Under the pieces are notes generated by a model that was given only the letters and a program-made list of their open reading frames with translations, searched no databases and was not told where the DNA came from. Shown in pieces: positions 9,495 to 18,093 of a stretch of DNA of 64,000 bases (position 1 is its first letter; the number at the start of each line of letters is the position of its first letter). The stretch comes from Hyphomonadaceae bacterium UBA5336 (GTDB lineage: Bacteria; Pseudomonadota; Alphaproteobacteria; Caulobacterales; Hyphomonadaceae): contig DHQO01000025.1 of the NCBI GenBank assembly GCA_002408125.1, forward strand, positions 19,745 through 83,744, given 5' to 3'. The translations under genes and the position numbers were made by a program.

Positions 9495-9529
9495 GCCGCC
9501 ATGATATTCCATGTTGCAGACATGGCGGC
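9495..9529. repeat. Perfect 9-bp inverted repeat upstream of the lipoprotein gene
   Basis: GCCGCCATG and CATGGCGGC are separated by 17 bases, 25 bases upstream of the lipoprotein start on the minus strand. It could be an operator or a 5'-leader hairpin; the rest of the gap 9471-9649 shows no gene. Confidence 0.5.
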
Positions 9530-9649
9530 CATTTAGCAGTTCGTGCGGGTGTCGAGGTTCCATCATGCACAGCTCATCTCCAGCGACTGTCTCCCTCGCA
9601 AATGAAAGCGACCATTCCTTGACGCTGGATCGAAGGGATTGCCTGCCCG

Positions 9650-11551
9650 TCAGACAATGCCCTTCTCGCGCAGCCAGGCGAGGATGTTCTCGGCAGAGTC
9701 TTCGGCGGACTTTTCGATCGTTCCAATCTGGATTTCAGGATTGAGCGGAGGCTCATAGGGGCTGTCGATACCGGTGAAATTCTTGATCTCACCAGCGCGC
9801 GCCTTCTTGTAGAGCCCTTTCACATCGCGCTCTTCGGCCACTTCCAGCGGCGTGTCGATGAAGATTTCGACGAACTCGCCTTCCGGCGTCAGATTGCGCG
9901 CCATCTGCCGTTCCGAGCGGAAGGGGGAGATGAAGGAGACAAGCACGATCAGGCCGGCATCGGCCATGAGCCGGGCAACATGACTGATCCTGCGGATATT
10001 TTCCACGCGGTCGCTGTCGGTGAAGCCGAGATCGCGGTTCAGGCCATGGCGGACATTGTCGCCGTCCAGCACGAAAGTGTGGCGGCCCATCGCGTAAAGA
10101 CGTTTCTGCACGATATTGGCGATGGTCGACTTGCCCGAGCCGGAAAGGCCGGTGAACCAGAGGATCGCCGGTTTCTGGCCTTTCTGTTCTGCGAGGCCCA
10201 CGCGGTCGACATCCAGTTCCTGCCAATGAATATTGGAGGCGCGCCGCAGCGCGAAATCAACCAGGCCCATTCCCATCGTGTCATAGTTCAGGCGGTCGAT
10301 GATGACGAAGCCGCCCATCTCACGAATATTGGTGTAGGGATCGAAGGCGATCGGCTCGTCGAGCGCGATTGTTGTCACGCCGAACTCGTTGAGCTCCAGC
10401 GTGCGCGCCGGTTCGTCGCCCAGCGTGTTGATATCAATCGCATATTTCGGGGCATTGATGGTGCCGCGCACCTGTTTTGCGCCGATCTTGAAGATGTATT
10501 TGCGGCCCGGCAGGAGCGGGCGTTCCGACATCCAGAGGAGCCGGACCTGGAACTGGTCGGACACTTCAGGCGGGTTCTCGGCCGTCACGATCACATCGCC
10601 GCGAGAGCAGTCGATTTCGTCTTCCAGGGTGAGCGTCACCGATTGGCCGGCCATGGCCTCTTCCAGGTCGCCATCCATGGTGACGATGCGGGCGATGCGG
10701 CTTTCCTTGGCCGAAGGTAGCGTCTTGACCCGGTCGCCGGGCTTCACGGTACCCGAGACGATCTGGCCGGAAAAGCCGCGGAAATCGAGATTGGGGCGGT
10801 TGACCCACTGCACCGGCATGCGGAAGGGCGCATTGCGGCGTGCATCGTCGACCGGCACGGTTTCGAGATATTCCATCAGTGACGGGCCAGAATACCAGGG
10901 CGTATTGCCGCCCGGCGCGGTGATATTGTCGCCCTTGAGTGCGGACATGGGGATCGGCTCGATTTCGAGATCTGGCCCGAGCTCGTCGGCAAAGGCCATG
11001 AACTCGGCCGTGATCTCGTCGAAGACGGCCTTGTCATAATTCACAAGGTCCATCTTGTTGATCGCCAGCACCATGTGCCGGATGCCGAGCGAATAGGTGA
11101 TGAAGGCGTGGCGCCGCGTCTGGGTCAACACGCCGCGACGGGCATCGATCAGCAGGATGGCGACATCAGCGGTCGAGGCGCCGGTGGCCATGTTGCGGGT
11201 GTACTGCTCGTGGCCGGGCGTGTCGGCGACGATGAATTTCCGCTTCTGGGTCGAGAAGAAGCGATAGGCGACATCGATGGTGATGCCCTGTTCGCGCTCG
11301 GCGGCGAGGCCATCGACCAGCAGGGCGAAGTCGATATCCTTGCCCTGCGTGCCCATTTTCTTGGAGTCGGCTTCCAGGTTCGCCAGCTGATCTTCATAGA
11401 TCATCTTGGAATCATAGAGCATCCGGCCGATCAGGGTCGACTTGCCGTCATCCACGGAACCGCAGGTGATGAAGCGCAGAAGCGATTTGTGCTCATGGGC
11501 CTCAAGATAGGCGCCAATATCCTGAGCGATGAGATCGTCGTGAAGGCGCAT
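9650..11551 (-). CDS. cysNC: Bifunctional sulfate adenylyltransferase large subunit / APS kinase
   Basis: 633 residues from the ATG at 11551; the open frame continues upstream but only this start gives the conserved CysN N-terminus and it overlaps the cysD stop as TGATG. Residues 1-450 are an EF-Tu-like GTPase (P-loop GSVDDGKST at 31-39, DTPGHEQY, NKMDL) that drives APS formation with CysD. From about residue 455 an APS kinase follows (P-loop GLSGSGKST) that phosphorylates APS to PAPS. The fused form is like rhizobial NodQ. No sulfite-producing genes are adjacent, and a sulfotransferase is encoded at 24266, so PAPS may be used at least partly for sulfation. Confidence 0.96.
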   Translation of the reverse strand: MRLHDDLIAQDIGAYLEAHEHKSLLRFITCGSVDDGKSTLIGRMLYDSKMIYEDQLANLEADSKKMGTQGKDIDFALLVDGLAAEREQGITIDVAYRFFSTQKRKFIVADTPGHEQYTRNMATGASTADVAILLIDARRGVLTQTRRHAFITYSLGIRHMVLAINKMDLVNYDKAVFDEITAEFMAFADELGPDLEIEPIPMSALKGDNITAPGGNTPWYSGPSLMEYLETVPVDDARRNAPFRMPVQWVNRPNLDFRGFSGQIVSGTVKPGDRVKTLPSAKESRIARIVTMDGDLEEAMAGQSVTLTLEDEIDCSRGDVIVTAENPPEVSDQFQVRLLWMSERPLLPGRKYIFKIGAKQVRGTINAPKYAIDINTLGDEPARTLELNEFGVTTIALDEPIAFDPYTNIREMGGFVIIDRLNYDTMGMGLVDFALRRASNIHWQELDVDRVGLAEQKGQKPAILWFTGLSGSGKSTIANIVQKRLYAMGRHTFVLDGDNVRHGLNRDLGFTDSDRVENIRRISHVARLMADAGLIVLVSFISPFRSERQMARNLTPEGEFVEIFIDTPLEVAEERDVKGLYKKARAGEIKNFTGIDSPYEPPLNPEIQIGTIEKSAEDSAENILAWLREKGIV

Positions 11552-12468
11552 CAGAAATACCCTTCCTGTTTCTTTTTCTCCATCGAGGCGGCCTGGTCGG
11601 AATCGATGACCCGGCCCTGGCGTTCGGAGGAGGTGTTGAGGAGTGTTTCCTGGATGATTTCGTCCAGGGTGGTGGCGCGGCTTTCCACCGCCCCTGTCAG
11701 TGGATAACAGCCGAGCGTGCGGAAACGGGCCCATTTGGTCACGGCCATCTTCGCCAGTTCTTCGGGCATGCGGTCATCATCGACCATGATCGGCACGCCA
11801 TTCCATTCCACCACCGGGCGTTCGGCGGCCAGATAGAGGGACGGGATCTCGATATTCTCGCGGCGGATATATTGCCAGATGTCGAGCTCGGTCCAGTTCG
11901 ACAGCGGAAAGACGCGGATGCTCTCGCCCTGGCGGATGTTGGAATTATAGAGATTCCAGAGTTCCGGGCGCTGAGTCTTCGGATCCCAGCGATGCTCGGC
12001 GGTGCGGAAGGAGAAAACGCGCTCCTTGGCGCGGGATTTCTCCTCATCGCGGCGCGCGCCGCCAAAGGCTGCTGTGAACTTGTACTTGTCGAGCGCCTGT
12101 TTCAGCGCCTGGGTCTTCATCACATCGGTGTGCAGGGATGAGCCGTGTGAGAAAGGCCCGATGCCTTCTTCTGCGCCATCCGGATTGATGTGGACGATCA
12201 GGTCCATGCCGACTTCCCGGGCCCGGCGGTCGCGGAACTCTATCATCTCGCGGAACTTCCAGGTCGTATCGACATGCATCAGCGGGAAGGGTGGCACGGA
12301 CGGATAGAAGGCCTTCTGGGCAAGATGCAGCATCACGGAGCTGTCCTTGCCGACCGAATAGAGCATCACCGGGTTCTCGGCCTCGGCAGCCACCTCGCGC
12401 ATGATATGGATCGACTCAGCCTCCAGCCGGTCGAGGTGCGAGAGCGCTGTTGAGGGGTTTTCCATCAT
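11551..12468 (-). CDS. cysD: Sulfate adenylyltransferase small subunit
   Basis: 305 residues. The PP-loop ATP pyrophosphatase motif YSVGKDSSVMLHLA is near residue 40, and conserved CysD stretches follow (FGGARRDEEKSRAKER, SNWTELDIWQYI, LGCYPLTGA). With CysN it forms APS from ATP and sulfate. The start is taken at one of two adjacent ATG codons (12468 or 12465); a TTG at 12474 is less likely. It is the first gene of the cysD-cysNC pair, with a 177-base gap to rfbA that should hold its promoter. Confidence 0.96.
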   Translation of the reverse strand: MMENPSTALSHLDRLEAESIHIMREVAAEAENPVMLYSVGKDSSVMLHLAQKAFYPSVPPFPLMHVDTTWKFREMIEFRDRRAREVGMDLIVHINPDGAEEGIGPFSHGSSLHTDVMKTQALKQALDKYKFTAAFGGARRDEEKSRAKERVFSFRTAEHRWDPKTQRPELWNLYNSNIRQGESIRVFPLSNWTELDIWQYIRRENIEIPSLYLAAERPVVEWNGVPIMVDDDRMPEELAKMAVTKWARFRTLGCYPLTGAVESRATTLDEIIQETLLNTSSERQGRVIDSDQAASMEKKKQEGYF

Positions 12469-12565
12469 TAACAACTTTACCTTTGTCTGGAGCGATGCCG
12501 GCTGAAAGTCTCATCCCCGTGCCGGCGTTAGCTAAGATCCGTGGCCTTCATAAAGCAGCGTCAGT

Positions 12566-12582
12566 CGGGGCCAATTGCCCCG
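12566..12582. repeat. Short hairpin between rfbA and cysD
   Basis: CGGGGC-CAATT-GCCCCG, a 6-bp stem with a 5-base loop. It lies in the 177-base gap downstream of rfbA and upstream of cysD. No T-run is present, so a terminator role for the rhamnose operon is only possible. Confidence 0.3.
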
Positions 12583-12645
12583 GGATTGGTGTGTCGAAAC
12601 AGGTTTTCTGCACAGTGAAGCCGCCTTGTCTTGTGCAATGCCACA

Positions 12646-13515
12646 TCATTGGTCACCATCGGAAATCTTGCGCAAATATGCGCCATATTCATCCTGGTGG
12701 CCGGACGCCAGGGCCAGCAATTCCTCCCGGGATATGAAGCCTTTCCGGTATGCCACCTCTTCCGGGCAGCTGAGTTTCATGCGCTGGCGTGCTTCCAGCG
12801 TTGCCACGAATTGCGAGGCTTGCAGTAGGCTGTCAACCGTGCCGGCATCAAGCCAGGCCGTACCACGCGGCAGGCGGATCACTTCCAGTGTCCCGGCTTC
12901 GAGATAGGCCCGGTTCACATCCGTGATTTCCAGCTCGCCCCGCTCTGATGGCCTGACGGAATGGGCAATCTCGATCACATGGCGGTCATAGAAGTAAAGA
13001 CCGGTCACCGCCCAGTTCGAGGCCGGACGGGGCGGTTTTTCCTGCAGCGAGGCCGGCCTGCCATCGCGGTCGAAGCCGACAACGCCGAACTGTGTGGGGT
13101 CGGAGACCTCGCTGGCGAAGATGCGGGCGCCACGGGTCAGCGTGGCCGCCTCTGTGAGCAGGCCGGTGAGGCCTGCGCTGTAGAAGATATTGTCGCCGAG
13201 CGCGAGCGCGACCGGGTCGCCATTGATGAACTCATCGGCAATCAGGAAGGCTTCTGCCAGGCCACGCGGCTCGTCCTGTTCGAGAAAGGTGAAGCGCACG
13301 CCCCAGTCCTCGCCCGTGCCCAGCAGGCGCTCGAACAGCGGTAGCGACATGGGCGTTGTGATGATCGCGATCTCGCGAATGCCGGCCAGCATCAGCGTGC
13401 TGATGGGATAATAGACCAGCGGCTTGTCATAGACCGGCAGCAGCTGTTTCGAGATGGATTTGGTCAGCGGATAGAGGCGCGTGCCCCGTCCGCCTGCCAG
13501 GACGATACCCTTCAT
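12646..13515 (-). CDS. rfbA: Glucose-1-phosphate thymidylyltransferase
   Basis: 289 residues. It starts MKGIVLAGGRGTRLYPLT, the nucleotide-binding signature of RmlA, followed by SKQLLPVYDKPLVYYP; LALGDNIFY and the C-terminal GTAWLDAGT are also conserved. It makes dTDP-glucose, the first step to dTDP-L-rhamnose. The ATG at 13515 is preferred over 13521 because GGGAG is about eight bases upstream of it. The start overlaps the rfbD stop as ATGA, placing it last in the rfbCBDA operon. Confidence 0.97.
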   Translation of the reverse strand: MKGIVLAGGRGTRLYPLTKSISKQLLPVYDKPLVYYPISTLMLAGIREIAIITTPMSLPLFERLLGTGEDWGVRFTFLEQDEPRGLAEAFLIADEFINGDPVALALGDNIFYSAGLTGLLTEAATLTRGARIFASEVSDPTQFGVVGFDRDGRPASLQEKPPRPASNWAVTGLYFYDRHVIEIAHSVRPSERGELEITDVNRAYLEAGTLEVIRLPRGTAWLDAGTVDSLLQASQFVATLEARQRMKLSCPEEVAYRKGFISREELLALASGHQDEYGAYLRKISDGDQ

Positions 13516-14414
13516 CGGCATGTCTCTCCCATCACCAGTTCGTGCACGCAGCGCGTCAGGCTCTTGCGCCAGTCTTCGATGCGCACGCTGAATACCTGCT
13601 CGGTCCTGGAGGAGTCGAGCCGTGCATTCAGGGGGCGCCTTGCAGGCGCGGCAAAATTTTCTGTGGAGATCGGCAAAACCTCTGCGCCGGGGCCTCCTGC
13701 ACGCAGGCTTTCCTCGATAATTGCGACAGCCATGTGATGGCGGCTGAGACTTTCCGTCCCGGCGAGATGATATGTTCCCCAATTCTCGAAGCCCGGTTCA
13801 AGCGCGGCAAGGCTCATCGCGAGCAGGCCGTCTGCCAGGTCGGGAGCATAGGTCGGGCAGCCACATTGATCGGAGACGACACGCAGCGTGTCGTGCTTGC
13901 CGGCAAGTTCCAGCATCTTGGTGACAAAGTTCGATCCCAGCGCGCTGAAGATCCAGGTGACGCGGACTATCAGGTGACGCTCCAGCCCGACTCGGACCGC
14001 CTCTTCCCCGGCCAGTTTCGACTGGCCGTAGATGCTGAGTGGGAAAGTCGGGTCGCCCGGCCTGTAGGCGCGCTCCAGAACGCCATCGAAGACGCAATCT
14101 GTGGAGAGCTGCACCAGTGCGCATCCCTCCGCGGCCGCGATCTTTGCCAGATGCGCCGGGCCATCCCGGTTGAGGCGCATGGCCTCTTCGGGCTCGCTCT
14201 CCGCGCCGTCGACATTGGTATAGGCGCCGGTATTGAGGATGAGATCGGGACGATAGCGCGTGATCGCGGCCCGCAGGCTCTCAGGATCGCCAAGATCGAT
14301 GTCAGGGCGCCCCAGACACACTATGTCCATGTCAGGCCGGCTGGCCGCAGCACTGGCAAGGGCCTGTGCCACCTGTCCGGTACGGCCAATGGTCAGAATG
14401 CGTTTCCGGCTCAA
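13512..14414 (-). CDS. rfbD: dTDP-4-dehydrorhamnose reductase
   Basis: About 300 residues. A Rossmann start (RILTIGRTGQVAQAL), NTGAYTNVDGAE, the active-site YGQSKLAGEE and LIVRVTWIFS identify RmlD, which reduces dTDP-4-keto-rhamnose with NAD(P)H. No ATG fits. The best start is TTG at 14414, which overlaps the rfbB stop as TTGA with GGGAC a few bases upstream, so translation probably depends on coupling to rfbB. A frame upstream of this start is open but belongs to rfbB sequence. Confidence 0.93.
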   Translation of the reverse strand: MSRKRILTIGRTGQVAQALASAAASRPDMDIVCLGRPDIDLGDPESLRAAITRYRPDLILNTGAYTNVDGAESEPEEAMRLNRDGPAHLAKIAAAEGCALVQLSTDCVFDGVLERAYRPGDPTFPLSIYGQSKLAGEEAVRVGLERHLIVRVTWIFSALGSNFVTKMLELAGKHDTLRVVSDQCGCPTYAPDLADGLLAMSLAALEPGFENWGTYHLAGTESLSRHHMAVAIIEESLRAGGPGAEVLPISTENFAAPARRPLNARLDSSRTEQVFSVRIEDWRKSLTRCVHELVMGETCR

Positions 14415-15442
14415 GTGGCAAGTCCCAGGCGTTCGCCCTGATAGGTCCCGTCCAGGATGGGCTGCCACCAGTCGCGATTGTCGAGATACCAGTCCACCGT
14501 GGCGGCAAGGCCGGTTTCGAAGTCTACCTGCGGTGCCCAGCCCAGCTCTGAGCGTAACCTGGAGGCGTCGATGGCATAACGGAAATCATGGCCCGGCCGG
14601 TCCTCGACATGGGTGATCAGACGGGCATGCGGGGCGCCGGCGGGGTGGCGGTCATCCATGATAGCGGCAATCGCGCGGACCATGTCGATATTCCGGCGCT
14701 CCTGGCCGGCGCCCACCAGATAGGTCTCGCCGACCAGGCCATGCTCGGCGATGGTGATGAGCGCGCGGGCATGATCCTCGACATGCAGCCAGTCTCGTAC
14801 CTGCTCGCCCTCGCCATACACCGGCATGGGCTTGCCCTGCAGGGCCTTGAGCACCATCAGCGGGATCAGTTTTTCGGGAAACTGGCGGGGGCCGAAATTG
14901 TTGCAGCAATTGGTGATGATGGCCGGCATTCTGAAACTGTGCCGCCAGGCGCGCACGAGATGGTCCGAGGCGGCCTTGCTGGCGGCATAGGGGGAGCGCG
15001 GGGCATAGGCGCTTGCCTCGGTGAAACGGCCCGTCAGTCCCAGCTCCCCGAATACTTCATCGGTCGAGACATGCACGAACCGGAAGCCGGGCCTGCGCCG
15101 GGCCAGCTCGCGCGAGGCCTGGAGCAGGGTGAAGGTGCCATGGATATTGGTATCCAGGAATGTCTCGGGCCCGTCTATGGAACGGTCGACATGGCTCTCG
15201 GCGGCAAGATGGAAGATCACGTCCGGCTGGAGGTCCGAGAGGGCCGAGCTGACCGCCCAGGCATTGCAGATGCTGTCACGGATGAGGCGCATGCGGCCGG
15301 TCGAGAGTTCCGGTTCCAGCGAGCCGAGATGGGCGGCATAGGTGAGGGCGTCGAACCCGGTCACCTGCCAGCCGCGGGCCACCAGCTCCTTGCAGAGGGC
15401 CGATCCGATAAAGCCCGCCGCGCCGGTGACGAGGGCTTTCAT
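14411..15442 (-). CDS. rfbB: dTDP-glucose 4,6-dehydratase
   Basis: 343 residues. NAD-binding GAAGFIGS, AAESHVDRS, STDEVFGELG, the catalytic YAASKAASDH and the NCCNNFGPRQFPEKL stretch are diagnostic of RmlB. It converts dTDP-glucose to the 4-keto-6-deoxy sugar. The ATG at 15442 overlaps the rfbC stop (ATGA). The open frame further upstream is rfbC shadow. Confidence 0.97.
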   Translation of the reverse strand: MKALVTGAAGFIGSALCKELVARGWQVTGFDALTYAAHLGSLEPELSTGRMRLIRDSICNAWAVSSALSDLQPDVIFHLAAESHVDRSIDGPETFLDTNIHGTFTLLQASRELARRRPGFRFVHVSTDEVFGELGLTGRFTEASAYAPRSPYAASKAASDHLVRAWRHSFRMPAIITNCCNNFGPRQFPEKLIPLMVLKALQGKPMPVYGEGEQVRDWLHVEDHARALITIAEHGLVGETYLVGAGQERRNIDMVRAIAAIMDDRHPAGAPHARLITHVEDRPGHDFRYAIDASRLRSELGWAPQVDFETGLAATVDWYLDNRDWWQPILDGTYQGERLGLAT

Positions 15443-15993
15443 GCGACAAGGCTTTCGCGGATATCGGCCCAGCTGAGGGCCGTGCGGTCGCGGTCGGAGA
15501 GATGGGCCTGCTCGCGCGTGATCGGCCAGTTGATGCCGAGCTCCGGGTCGTCGAAGGCCAGTGACCGCTCGGCCTGCGGGGCATAGGTGTTCGACAGGCG
15601 GTAGGCGACGAGGCAATCCTTGGTCAGCGTGCAGAACCCATGCGCGAAGCCTTCGGGCACATACATCTGGTTGCCCTTTTCCGCCGACAGCTCCAGCGAG
15701 ATATGCCGGCCGAAATGCGGGCTGTCGGGGCGCAGGTCGACGGCAATGTCGAGGATCCGGCCGCTCAGGCAGGTGACCAGCTTGGCCTGGGCATGGGGCG
15801 GCAGCTGGAAATGCAGGCCGCGCACCGTGCCGCGATGGCGCGAGAAGGACATGTTGTCCTGGACGAAATCGACATGGATCCCGCCGGCACGGTAGCGCTC
15901 CATGTTCCAGGTTTCGACGAGGAAGCCGCGATCATCGCAATTTTTCTGCGGCTGGATCTCCAGCACGCCCGGAAGTGGCGTTGGCACAAACAT
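15439..15993 (-). CDS. rfbC: dTDP-4-dehydrorhamnose 3,5-epimerase
   Basis: 184 residues from the ATG at 15993 (MFVPTPLPGVLEI), the family's normal length; an upstream in-frame start would add 18 atypical residues. Conserved RmlC elements are DDRGFLVETWN, QDNMSFSRHRGTVRGLHFQ with the catalytic histidine, VDLRPDSPHFG and YVPEGFAHGF. It is the first gene of the rfbCBDA operon. The 105-base gap to the GT2 gene holds no gene. Confidence 0.96.
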   Translation of the reverse strand: MFVPTPLPGVLEIQPQKNCDDRGFLVETWNMERYRAGGIHVDFVQDNMSFSRHRGTVRGLHFQLPPHAQAKLVTCLSGRILDIAVDLRPDSPHFGRHISLELSAEKGNQMYVPEGFAHGFCTLTKDCLVAYRLSNTYAPQAERSLAFDDPELGINWPITREQAHLSDRDRTALSWADIRESLVA

Positions 15994-16098
15994 GGCGATG
16001 AAAAACTCTTCTACGCTACGGGAATGACCCGTTCCCTGAAAGCCCACGTCGCGGCGGATTGCAAGGGCCGGGCGATGAAACCTGCAGTGACCAATATG

Positions 16099-17088
16099 TC
16101 ATGATTTGCGTCTGGCCCGAATATGCGGCTGCAGCCTGTGCATGCGCCAGGGATTCCAGGCCATGGAGCGTGCGAGGGCCAGCAGGGAAACCTTGCGCCT
16201 GGGTGTCGGCCAGGCCGTGTTGCGCTGATGCGCTTTCAGGCCTGAAAGGGCGTCGCGCAGGGCCTGGCGCGTATACCGGCCCCGCTTGCTGCGGCCGGCA
16301 TGGGCGATCAGGTAGAGTGTCAGGATCAGGTGGCCCGGCAGGGTGAGCAGCAAGAGGATCAGCGGCATCCGGGTCAGATAGACCCAGAGCCGGTTGCGCG
16401 TGCCGTGATAGACGGCGAACTCACTCTGCTTGCCGGCAAGTCCTCCACCCTCGTGCAGGATCACGGCATCCGGGACGAACAGGCAGTATTCTCCGGCCAG
16501 GCGCATGCGGAAGCCGAGATCGACATCCTCGCAATAGCAGAAGAGGCGCTCATCGAAGCCGTTGAAGTCACGGAAGCTGGCAGTGTGGATGATCGCGCCG
16601 GCGCCGCAAGGGCTGAAACACTCGCCCGGGCCGGGCAAGGTACTGGCGGGATGGCCGAAGCCGCCGCGCCAGGGAAAGCCGAAGACGAGATAACTGTCGC
16701 CGGTTCCATCGAGTATAGTGGGATCGCTGAGATTGAACTGGGCCGAGGCGAACATGCGGCAGGCCGGGTCGGCCCTGATCGCCGCGTCCATGCGCTCCAG
16801 CCAGTCCGGCGCGGCCACCGCATCGGGATTGAGCAGGGCCAGCCATTCGCCGCTGGCCTGCTCGGCCGCGCGATTGTTGCCCGCCGCGAAACCGAGATTT
16901 TCCGGCCACTCGACGACCCTGCACCGATCCAGCTTCGAGGTGTCGAGATGGCTGGCTGACTTGTCGCTCGAGGCATTGTCCCAGACGATGACCTCGAAAT
17001 CGCGGAAGGTCTGTGCCGCCAGGGAATCCACCGCCCCTTGCAGGTATTCGCCGCCATTGAAATTCACGATGACGACGGAAAAACGCAT
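16099..17088 (-). CDS. Glycosyltransferase family 2, probable rhamnosyltransferase
   Basis: 329 residues from ATG 17088. The GT-A fold is clear: FSVVIVNFNGGEYLQGAV at the start, WDNASSDKS, a DXD-like NPDA in LLNPDAVAAPDWLE, and the acidic ED in CYCEDVDLGFRMRLAG. Hydrophobic residues near 260-285 may form a membrane-associated helix. Its position directly upstream of the rhamnose operon suggests it transfers rhamnose to a surface glycan, as WbbL-type enzymes do, but the donor is not readable from the sequence. Confidence 0.85.
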   Translation of the reverse strand: MRFSVVIVNFNGGEYLQGAVDSLAAQTFRDFEVIVWDNASSDKSASHLDTSKLDRCRVVEWPENLGFAAGNNRAAEQASGEWLALLNPDAVAAPDWLERMDAAIRADPACRMFASAQFNLSDPTILDGTGDSYLVFGFPWRGGFGHPASTLPGPGECFSPCGAGAIIHTASFRDFNGFDERLFCYCEDVDLGFRMRLAGEYCLFVPDAVILHEGGGLAGKQSEFAVYHGTRNRLWVYLTRMPLILLLLTLPGHLILTLYLIAHAGRSKRGRYTRQALRDALSGLKAHQRNTAWPTPRRKVSLLALARSMAWNPWRMHRLQPHIRARRKS

Positions 17089-17149
17089 GGAGAAGCCGGG
17101 TCCGGAGGGCGGAAAGGGGTGAACTGAGGCGCCCCTTATGCGGCAAGTC

Positions 17150-18064
17150 TCAGGAGAATTCCAAGCGTTCGCGTGAGAAGAAAAACAGTGACTCGGTGTT
17201 TTCGTCGAGCAGGTCGGGGTCGGCATGCAGGAGGGTGCGCATGGCCGTCTGGCGCAGGGCGCGGGCGCGTTCGAAGTCTTCCTCGATGAGCTGTTTCACG
17301 CCCGAGGTCTCCAGGCCCTCGACAATCGAGCTGTAGAGCTGGACCGAACCGGCAATCAGCATGGATTCATAGGCGATCTTGCTGGCAATCTTCTCGTGGA
17401 TGTTCGAATAGGCAAACTGGTCGAACATCCTGTCAACCGATTTGACGATGAAATCGACCTCCTGGTTGAAGCGCGGCGAGCGCAGATAGAAGGTCTTGGC
17501 CTGCAGGATGGTGCGCTCGATCATCGCCACGCTCTCATCGCTGAGGCCGTCATGCACGATGATGATGTCGATATCCGAGCCGCTGACGGTCTGGCCGGTC
17601 TGCTCGATCCGGCGCGGTTCCTCATGGCCGAGAAAATAGGCATTGTCGCCGGCGATGAAGGCGCACATCGTGCCCTTTTCCGCCTGGGTCAGGGTGCCCA
17701 TCACATCGGTCATGATGGTGCGCGCGATTTGGATTTTCGACTGGCTGACCCCGCGGTGATAATTCGACAGCTCGATCTGGCGGTCGATTACCGCGCCGCG
17801 CTGGCCGGCAAGGCTCATCAGCGTGAAGGAGAGAAAGTCGCGCAGCACGGACGGGCTGAGCCGCACCTGATCGGCACGCTGGACATCATAGCGCAGATAA
17901 TAGCTCGCAAAGTGGGAGATCTGGATATCGTCATCGCTGAAACAGGCCTGCCAGAGCGCGAGATGGCTGAGGCCGGGCAGGGCCGCGGCGATCTCCTTGC
18001 CGAGCAGCGGTCCGCGCTCGGTCAGGATCCGGCGGACGGCCGCGCTGTCTTCCTGTCTCGTCAT
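17150..18064 (-). CDS. Winged-helix / nucleotidyltransferase-like protein, partner of the DUF262 gene
   Basis: 304 residues. Residues about 8-60 look like a winged-helix (RGPLLGKEIAAALPG followed by FASYYLRYD). Residues about 135-205 carry the acidic pattern of a polymerase-beta-type nucleotidyltransferase: SGSDIDIIIV (D164, D166) and EVDFIV (D204). The usual GS before the acidic pair appears as GDN at 139-141. The C-terminal 90 residues are helical. It lies 29 bases after the DUF262 gene on the same strand, so the two are probably one operon. The function is unknown to me; by analogy to nucleotidyltransferase toxins and defence enzymes it could modify RNA, protein or a nucleotide. It is not a classic MNT, which is far shorter. 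Confidence 0.6.
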   Translation of the reverse strand: MTRQEDSAAVRRILTERGPLLGKEIAAALPGLSHLALWQACFSDDDIQISHFASYYLRYDVQRADQVRLSPSVLRDFLSFTLMSLAGQRGAVIDRQIELSNYHRGVSQSKIQIARTIMTDVMGTLTQAEKGTMCAFIAGDNAYFLGHEEPRRIEQTGQTVSGSDIDIIIVHDGLSDESVAMIERTILQAKTFYLRSPRFNQEVDFIVKSVDRMFDQFAYSNIHEKIASKIAYESMLIAGSVQLYSSIVEGLETSGVKQLIEEDFERARALRQTAMRTLLHADPDLLDENTESLFFFSRERLEFS

Positions 18065-18093
18065 TGCGCGGGTCTCCGGTTTCCTTGTCAGGC

